This document shows, one piece after another, positions 56,707 to 64,000 of a stretch of 64,000 nt of DNA. A model generated the notes under the pieces. It ran no database searches. It was given only the letters and a program-made list of their open reading frames with translations, and had not been told where the DNA came from. The first letter of the stretch is position 1. Each line of letters opens with the position of its first letter. The DNA is from Magicicada septendecula. Taxonomy: Eukaryota; Arthropoda; Insecta; Hemiptera; Cicadidae. The DNA is taken from NCBI GenBank assembly GCA_034769895.1, contig JAWRYS010000982.1, positions 208,362 through 272,361 of the forward strand, written 5' to 3'. Position numbers and translations under genes: made by a program.

Positions 56707-58475
56707 TTATTATAAAAACTAATTAGAATTAATATTAGGCATTACCTGTATTATCTTCCCGTCTTGTGACTTATGTTTTAATTTCTAAAACGACGCGTTT
56801 CGAGGATAAATCCTCATCTTCAGGTTTTAATATTACAAAAACATCAAATTCACCCGAACAGGGTCGTCAAGTACTTAAAACACATAAAAACACCACACAT
56901 AATTTTACATTGATATAGTCTCGGCACAGTCCGATGCGCATCGTCTCGTTGCCAACGATTAACTGTTGTACTTTATCCTGTATGACCGTTATCATTTCCC
57001 GTGGACACATCGATATCGATGGCTGTGTTGTACAGTAGATTAGATCGAAACGAGACTGTATCATTAAGTAGTTGGTCCGCTTGTAACTTAGAAGCCTTGT
57101 ATATCTCATATTCTTCCACAGCGTTCATGTATGCACCTTTTTTGCAATTATGAAGCAGTTTAAAGTTTGTGTGGGAGTCTGAGTACTTATGATTATACAT
57201 CATTAAATGTTGAGCGTAACTAGATCTGGTTTTAGAGATATCACTTTTGGGTAGGTGTTCCTTAAAACGTTCGGCTGATTGTCTGCCCGTTTGTCCTATA
57301 TACAATTTGTCGCAGTCATCGCATTCAAGATTGTATACTCCAGTTTCCTCTTCATCCGGGATGTGAGTTCTTTGTCCCAAAACGTTTTTTGATGTTATTT
57401 GTGGTTTTGAAAGCCACTGTTATTTTACGTGTCTTTAACTCATTCTTTACTATAACTGGTAGTACATTCGTGTACTCAGTTACTATAAACTTAGTATCTT
57501 CTTTAGCTGGGCCGGTTAATCTGCTTTTACTATTGATTTTTACTGACCGTTTTCTTACTAGCTTATCTACGATTTCACCGTTATACCCATTAGCGATAAC
57601 TATACTTTTGATGATATTAGTCTCTTCTACTCTGTCTGTTTGCTCAAGGGGAATAGCAAGCATTCTATGAACAAACGCATTGAAGGCTGCCATTTTTTGG
57701 GAATATGGATGGTACGATTCAGCATGAATAGTGATATTCGTAGTGGTGGGCTTTCTATAAATTTTGAATCTAAATCGGTCATTATATTTGTTAATAGAGA
57801 GATCAAGGAAGTTCAGGCAGTTATTGTTCTCCATTTCCAGGGTAAATTGGATTTTCATGTTTATACTGTTCATATATCCTTTCAAATTTTATATTTGTCT
57901 ACTCGTTCCATTGAATATCATAAAAGTGTCATCAACGTAACGTACGTAAAATTTAATTTTATCTCGCTGTTTATTAAAACTAGACATTAAAAACGTATTC
58001 TCAAAGTGGTTCAAGTATAGGTTCGCGAAAACTCCCGATAAAGGTGACCCCATTGCTAGACCATCCTCCTGCATAAAATATTCATTATCATAAGAGAAAT
58101 AATTTTGTTTAAGTATTGTTTTTAGCAATTGTATAAGCTCATCAATTTCATTTCTACCTAACCTATTTGTTGTAATTAAGCTATTTCTGTGAATTAACAT
58201 TGTCTCATCTACCGGTACATGTTGTACAGATTAGTTATATCAAATAAAGCCAACCTATATTGTGGTGCTGATTTAATAGTTTTAATTTTTTCAACGAGAT
58301 CGTAACCGTTTTTTATGCTGTAGTTATTTATTATGTCAATGTTCACTTTTATAATCTTTACTAATCTTTTAGCTGCCCTATAACCAGGGACAGATGTGTA
58401 ATTTACAACCGGGCGTATTGGCATATCTTTTTTATGTATTTTGGTAAACCCGTAAGTTCTGCCTCGAAAATTAGG
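56707..58475 (-). mobile_element. Penelope family 2 fragment, unit 5
   Basis: Endonuclease 56973-57380 (ETGVYNLECDDCDKLYIG), middle 57352-57885 and RT 57889-58424, where the RT is split into two open segments near DITNLYN because of a short deletion relative to units 3 and 4. Otherwise very close to units 3 and 4. Confidence 0.92.
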
Positions 58476-59864
58476 TCAATTATTATTTTATTTATTGATT
58501 AGGTTAAATATTTTTTACCTAATTCACACCTCAAACGTTGGTCGCCATTTTGTAATTTAGCGGGCGAGATTCTTATTGTTTAATAGCCCCACGTTGTTGG
58601 CGTCATTTTGTAACTTGTACGCGATGTCGTATTGTTAAATTTGTTATAATTTTTATAAGTATTGTTATTATTAATAGTTTTTTGGTTTATTGATTCCAAT
58701 TCAATCCAAATTCAACTTTGGTTTATTGAATTCAATGTAAATAAATCCGTCGAATTGTTCTTGAAGTTGGTTATTAAATGTATTCAGGTTTTTTATAATT
58801 TAGTTCAATGTTGTGAGTTCGTAGTCGAATAGTTTACGTTGACTCTTCTGCTACCCGATGAGGTGACTCGGACGGTGTATTCCTGTACTGAAATTGACAT
58901 AAGCATAACATTTGTACAATACTTACTAGTTGTTGTTGTATGTTATTAGTGTGCAAGAATATTGCTGGCGAGAATCATTGGATTCAAATTCTCGCTGTTG
59001 TCTCTGGTACCAACCGTCACTGTCGCTCACCTAAGCTGTAAGTCTATTCTTTTACAATAATAGTCAACACTTGGTCTATTCGTGAAATAATGCTCGTTTA
59101 TTTAACTAAATTTAAATTTATTGTTGATATACAATTATTTCATTCATTTTCTTTTTTAAAACAATTAGTTTCGAGTATGGACTCTTAAAATATTTAAAAT
59201 CTCAGGGTGGTCAGATTGCCTAGTAATCGAATATGTCTGGATGTTAACAATTCTGTTATTTTACTTTATAATATTAGCAGGTTCTTTGAGTCTGCAAGAT
59301 ACACTTTAACAAAAGAAATGCACTACTGTAATAAAGAGTAGGCGGAGAATAAAAAATATTATTTGTTTCTTTAACATAACATGAAATATGAACGATTGTT
59401 AGTCTTGTCTTCTTTTCTTCATTTGTACATGTATTTGTAAGTCATAGTCTATTTTATCCCCCTATTTTGGTTATAATACTGCCTCTATTCATGATTGTAG
59501 GTTCAACGTTGTAGATAAATCCATTTATAGTGGCTTTTAATTTATTTAAAATGCATATTAGTTATTGGTATCCAAGTCACGTATGAACAGTAAATTATTA
59601 TAAATAAATCACCTTATATCCGTCGTGTGACTTCGTTACGTCGATTAAAATGACGTGAGGTGATGTTCCGAAACGGGTCATTTTAACAGACGTAACGAAG
59701 TCACACGACGGATATAAGATGATTTATTTATAATAATTTATTAATTTATTTGTGATACGTTGGTGTAGGGTGTGTTATATGTACCATTACATATTGCCTC
59801 CTTACTAGAATTGATTATTTCTGAGACTCTGCTTTTGTATTGAAGAAATTATGAATTTGTTATT
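58476..59864. repeat. Array spacer, unit 5
   Basis: Copy of the spacer, with the hairpin at 59591-59740 (loop 59655-59676); the arm reads AACAGACG and GATGATTTATT, further variants. No gene. Confidence 0.85.
59591..59740. repeat. 64-bp-arm hairpin, unit 5
   Basis: Same loop; at least two mismatches in the right arm relative to the left. Confidence 0.9.
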
Positions 59865-61118
59865 TTACTCTACTGCATAGTACTTCTTCAGTGATGCTTG
59901 GTTGTAAACTCCTTTTGTTCTGTTGGTAATGGGGTCCATAATTTCATAGGTGTTGTTCTGATTATCTCGAATTATTGTATATGGTCCAGTGTATAGCAGT
60001 AGCAACTTTTTTGCAATCACTTCGGTTGTACTTGGGAGTTCTCGTATTTTTAATAGTATCTGCTTTCCTATTTTATACTTGATGATCATAGGTTGTAGCT
60101 TCTTGTATTTCTCTCGTAGTTTTTCTGCTCGTTCTACTGTTTTGTTGCAGAATCTTATTTGGTCGAATTTGTACTCCTCACTTGGTTATGTGCCAAGTTG
60201 ATAAAATCTTCTGTAGATGGTAAATACTCTTCCCATTTTCTCTGTTGTTGGTGACAGTAGGTTCTCAGAATTCTCCCTACTTCTCGGAGAACTCGTTCAG
60301 CTGGGTTGCTACTAGGGTGGTATACTGATGTCTTGAATGTTTTCACTCCATGGTTTAATAGTGTTTCCTTCCATCTCCTCCACTTAAATTGAGTTGCAGG
60401 ATCAGTTATTATTGATCTTGGTGTTCCTACTTCTGGCATGTATTTTTGGAGAATTATTTCTAAAAGCTTCTTGGTTGTGGCTCTGTTGATTGGATAGAGT
60501 TTAGTGTATTTTGTATAGTGGTCAAAGATTATGACAATGAATTTATATTGTCGTCTTCCCCCACTTCTATGTAATATACCGCATATATCCACAAACACTG
60601 TCTCCAGTTGTTTAGAGGATGTTATCGGTATCATTAACCCTTCCATCCTTTCATTGATGCACTTCACTATCTGGCATAGGTAGCAATGTTTAATGTATCG
60701 GTGGATTCTCTATGGTTAATTTCTGTGAAGTACACATTTTTTTCTAATGCTCTGATTACCTTCATGGCTCCCATGTGTCCATATCTAATGTGGTAATCCA
60801 TGGTGATCTCCTTCTCGAGAGTTCTTGGTATTACTATCTTCCATTGGTTACATCCGTGTATATCCTTAATAAATAAAAGGTTATTGTGTATGCAGTAGTA
60901 TGGGGTGATTCTGTCATCTTGTGCATTTAATCTTTGGCATATGTTTCTCAGTTTATCATCACTTTCTTGTTGGTGTTTTATTTTTTTGATGATTTCAGCT
61001 AGTTCCGTCTTGTCTTTGATGAGGTGGTAAATTTTGGCGACTGTCTCCTTTTCTCCCTTGAAAGTTTGATCTTGTATATTAATTCTAGATAACACATCTG
61101 CTGCTATGTTGCTCTTTC
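59865..61118 (-). mobile_element. Ty3/gypsy pol fragment (fossil), unit 5, cut short
   Basis: Integrase C-terminal part (MIIKYKIGKQILLKIRELP to KKYYAVE, 59865-60089), integrase core (VDICGILHRSG, HPSSNPAERVL), zinc-binding part and the end of RNase H (ADVLSRINIQ). Homology to the other units stops at GCTCTTTC (61118), where TGTGACG begins a different element; the RT part is therefore missing here. Confidence 0.92.
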
Positions 61119-63735
61119 TGTGACGATTTAAATAAAAGAAATAATCAAAATAATAAAAATTTTTAAAAATTAACGTTGCGAGCTATTAAGCCATTTAAAT
61201 CTCACTGTATTAATATAAAAAACATGTATGTACTCAGTATGAGAGGAAGCAGTAATTAGTTAGTAAGAAGATACTCTAATAAATAAAAAGATAAATTTTA
61301 AAGAGTTTTTAATATCGTATTTAACCCTTTGCTTGTGAGCAGGCGCTGTCCTGTTGATTCCAGACTCGACATGTTTTCCGAGTCTTGTGTAAGTTAGAAA
61401 TAGATAAAAAACCTAATGTTAATAATTAAAAATCTGAAGACACAGATAGTCGCTAAAACAATTGATTTAAATTATGTATATTTGTTTAGGGATAGTTTGT
61501 ATAAATAAAAATGTTAACTTAAATATAGTTAGGAACTATATTCTCGCGCGGTAATTGCCCCACTACCATTTTGTCCAGTACAGGCGAAGGGAGCAGAATT
61601 TCGCTCTCTCGCAATGGTGACTTCGTACAGTATAGACGTAAGAGCTGTGCTCTTAAAATATGTTACCTATACTTTGTTTTACCTTAAGATGGTATACCAG
61701 AAATAGCTGCTTAAAGCATCTGGATGTGTTAACTAATATAGTTATGTAAATAAAGAAGAAATTTAAAGTGTAAAACTCGATACGTAAAAAAAAGGTGTAA
61801 CACATAATGACTTCGAACTTCAAGAAATAACAACACTTCCAACGTCATACCTGGAGATGTGAACTATCAGAAGCCACAAACTCTAGTACACACGACAGAA
61901 TATGCAGATCAGGACATCCGACAATCTACAAGATCATCGTAGAAGGTTCAACCTGCGAACTTTGGAGCCCTTTTCTGACGAAGACCAGACCGAGATGACG
62001 GCGTAGCTGTTCCTGTTTCCCAAGACGGATACCCCAGGATGAGTCTTCTGCATACCAATTAAAAGGTGACTCGATAGCCTGTCTATCGAGAGTTACTAAC
62101 ACTTGTTACACCACATATCTTGAAAGAGACTTTTCAGAAACTATTAACTTTGTAAAGACTTATAAATTAAATCTAAGTATTTCATGTAACTATTCTAACT
62201 TCATACGTTGTAACAGTTTATATGCTAATGTAGAGTAATATAATTCAAGCAATAATACCATTCTTCCAATGGTTGAATAAAAGAAAGTCTTGCAAGCTAA
62301 TATCATGAATTGATTATGACTAAAAGTTTTAATGAATAAATACCGAAGGTTACCCGGATCCGAGGTATAGCTATATAGAATCAGTTTTGATCCAAAAGTT
62401 TAAAGAAACCTTTCAAATAACTTAATAATTGAATTAATAATGTCATGGGATCTGTCAGTAAATGTTTTTAAATGTTAAATAAAGAGAAGTCTTCTTGTCA
62501 CACACATATGAGGAGTGCTTAAATCAATTGTATACCTTGCCATTGTGTCCTTACACAGGTAGTAAGTAATTTGTTATATTAATTATTTGTGATACATTCT
62601 GTTACAACGTAGGCAGCCCATCTAATTAACGGAGTTTAATTACGATGGGTTCCCTGGATTTGTAACGCGGCGAAAAGACGTTACAAAAGTGCGCAACTCT
62701 GCTAATTTTTATAAAGGTGTTTTAAGCATCGTGACGCAAACAAAATTGCGTCACTCTTTAAAAAAAAAATAAAAAAAAGGAAACAAAGGAAAGAGTTTTA
62801 TTTGAGTATAGAGTGTCACAAACAAAATTGCATCACTATGCGTGGATAATTTGTATGAACAATAACTAAATATATAATATTGATCTATGCACTCAGAAAG
62901 TTACCTTAATAACTTTAATGTTCAAAACATATTTAATAGTGTATTAAGTTACGTAACTGGTAGTATGTATAAGTGAAATATCCTTAGCGTCATACAATGC
63001 ATATAGCTTTTGCATTCTATAGGCCAGTAGGAACCTGCATTACTCTATATAATTACTTGCATACATGAATTGTGACCAAACATAACAACTTTGGTCAACC
63101 GAACAATCTGTAACAGGTTTGTTTACGACAATCCATGACCTGTTGTTTCCTGAATCATTCTGCACAGTGTATGTCCAACTATATAGGTTACATACACTAG
63201 TATGTGTTATAAAAAAAAAATTAATTAAAAATAACTTTGTTAATAATAAAGTATGTAATGTAGACCAAGGTAATTAAGTAGAAGTTCGTGATTTAAAACT
63301 TGTGAACAAAATAAGTAATTTATTTAATTGAGAAAAGTTTATGAATGAACGGAGTCAAAGTGTTGTCAAGCGAAATAATAATAATAAATTTGTTGACTAA
63401 GATTGTGCTCCCCTTCTCTCGTTTATAACGGTATAAAGTAGTTGTGTTATTCAGTCGCATTGTGTAGAGAACAATAAGAGTAAAACCCCCTTTCTCACTG
63501 ACACACCAGTTCCTTGTTAACTAAACACAGAGGGTGACCTACATTCCCGAAAACAGCTGATCGGCTATTTAACCTTGAAAAATATGTGTGTGTGATTTCT
63601 GTCTCTCCCTTAGAAGAGAAATTGTTCTTTTCTAATTTGTGTAAATTGATTACTTATGAATTTATTATATATGTGTAATATATGTGTAATGTACTAGTAT
63701 TAATTTTAAGTACGTGCTAATGTGTTAGAACAAAA
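61119..63735 (+). mobile_element. Probable long LTR and leader of a Ty3/gypsy-like element (fossil)
   Basis: Starts TGTGACG exactly where the array is interrupted. No coding signal. It contains AATAAA-type signals (for example near 62275), TATAAAG at 63432 with TCAGT at 63451, and a hairpin GTGACGCAA-ACAAAA-TTGCGTCAC at 62731-62754. The LTR's 3' edge is unresolved: candidates are TTACA near 62606 or AACACA near 63528 (which would give TGTG...CACA ends). The second LTR is outside the window, so this is inference from one end. Confidence 0.45.
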
Positions 63736-63741
63736 TGGCCT

Positions 63742-64000
63742 AACTTAACCCGGATTTGTTATTACAAGACGAGCTGTCTTACGAAGCCCTTTTGCGTGGA
63801 CTACCCCATGCTGATGTAACAGTCGCGGAATTACGAAGGTCAATTCGCGAATGTGGATTTGATGCGCCCGTGTAATTAAACTATCTAAGCCAACTCGATT
63901 ATGAAAGGGAGAAAGAAATTTGTAATGCCAAGTATAGTGAACTATATTTATTGTCTCAAACACTCCAAGACGAGAAATCTCCGGCAAAAATTTTGCGGAC
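63742..64000 (+). mobile_element. Start of a gag-like coding region (fossil), runs off the window
   Basis: The plus frame reads LNPDLLLQDELSYEALLRG then TVAELRRSIRECGFDAP, and further on LSQLDYEREKEICNAKY. The D-E-L-x-Y-E-x-x-x-R-G opening followed by T-V-x-E-L-R resembles the N-terminus of gag proteins of insect Ty3/gypsy elements. It appears broken; the rest lies beyond 64000. Confidence 0.5.

Larger units (their letters stand above)
36813..61118 (-). repeat. Tandem array of a 5.43-kb composite unit
   Basis: The same three-part block (spacer with hairpin, Ty3/gypsy pol fragment, Penelope family 2 fragment) repeats in order. Hairpin loops at 37938, 43367, 48801, 54228 and 59655 give periods of 5429, 5434, 5427 and 5427 bp. 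Four full periods plus a truncated fifth are present. The junctions between the parts are the same in each unit, so the composite formed once and was then amplified. Units three and four are almost identical; the first is the most diverged. Confidence 0.95.

Noticed and set aside
36813-61118. Array as an assembly duplication error
   Set aside because: Units differ by scattered substitutions and small indels in a nested pattern and have slightly different periods, which a simple assembly repeat would not create; long-read confirmation would still be decisive.

Overview
The window looks like repeat-dense DNA from an arthropod, most likely an insect. The base composition is AT-rich and the mix of elements is typical of that group: mariner, Merlin, BEL/Pao, Ty3/gypsy and Penelope-like elements (PLEs). 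I see no convincing host gene, tRNA or rRNA; almost every long open frame belongs to a mobile element. No species is assigned.

Layout. About 0.16-4.4 kb is a candidate DNA transposon: a split, minus-strand D-D-E transposase of an invertebrate family I cannot name with certainty, flanked on both sides by copies of a 12-bp motif (GTGACCGAATGG). At 5.04-5.86 kb is a 5'-truncated mariner whose 3' end sits flush against the terminal repeat of a degenerate Merlin element (5.86-8.30 kb). From 9.19 to 31.11 kb is a giant inverted repeat with arms of about 4.3 kb. Its right arm is split by a BEL/Pao LTR retrotransposon (14286-27031, two 470-bp LTRs, 5-bp target duplication). That element was itself entered by a PLE (21136-26243) that carries an inverted partial copy, a tail fragment and a full-length copy.

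A smaller inverted-repeat structure follows (31.11-34.44 kb), then a palindrome (34.9-37.7 kb) that opens a tandem array. The array (about 36-61.1 kb) is built from a 5.43-kb composite unit: a 5'-truncated PLE of a second family, an uncharacterised spacer with a 64-bp-arm hairpin, and a Ty3/gypsy pol fragment, all in the same order and orientation. The array is cut at 61118 by what appears to be the long terminal repeat and gag start of another Ty3/gypsy-like element that runs off the window.

Relative order of events inferred from nesting: palindrome, then BEL insertion into its right arm, then PLE insertion into BEL; a LINE tail entered only the left arm; the composite gypsy/PLE unit formed once and was then amplified as a block; the element at 61.1 kb came after amplification. 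The most noteworthy items are the 5.43-kb composite array with its conserved hairpin, the interrupted 4.3-kb-arm palindrome, the subterminal-repeat transposon, and hammerhead-like motifs in the PLE termini. All calls are by eye from sequence; no database search was run.
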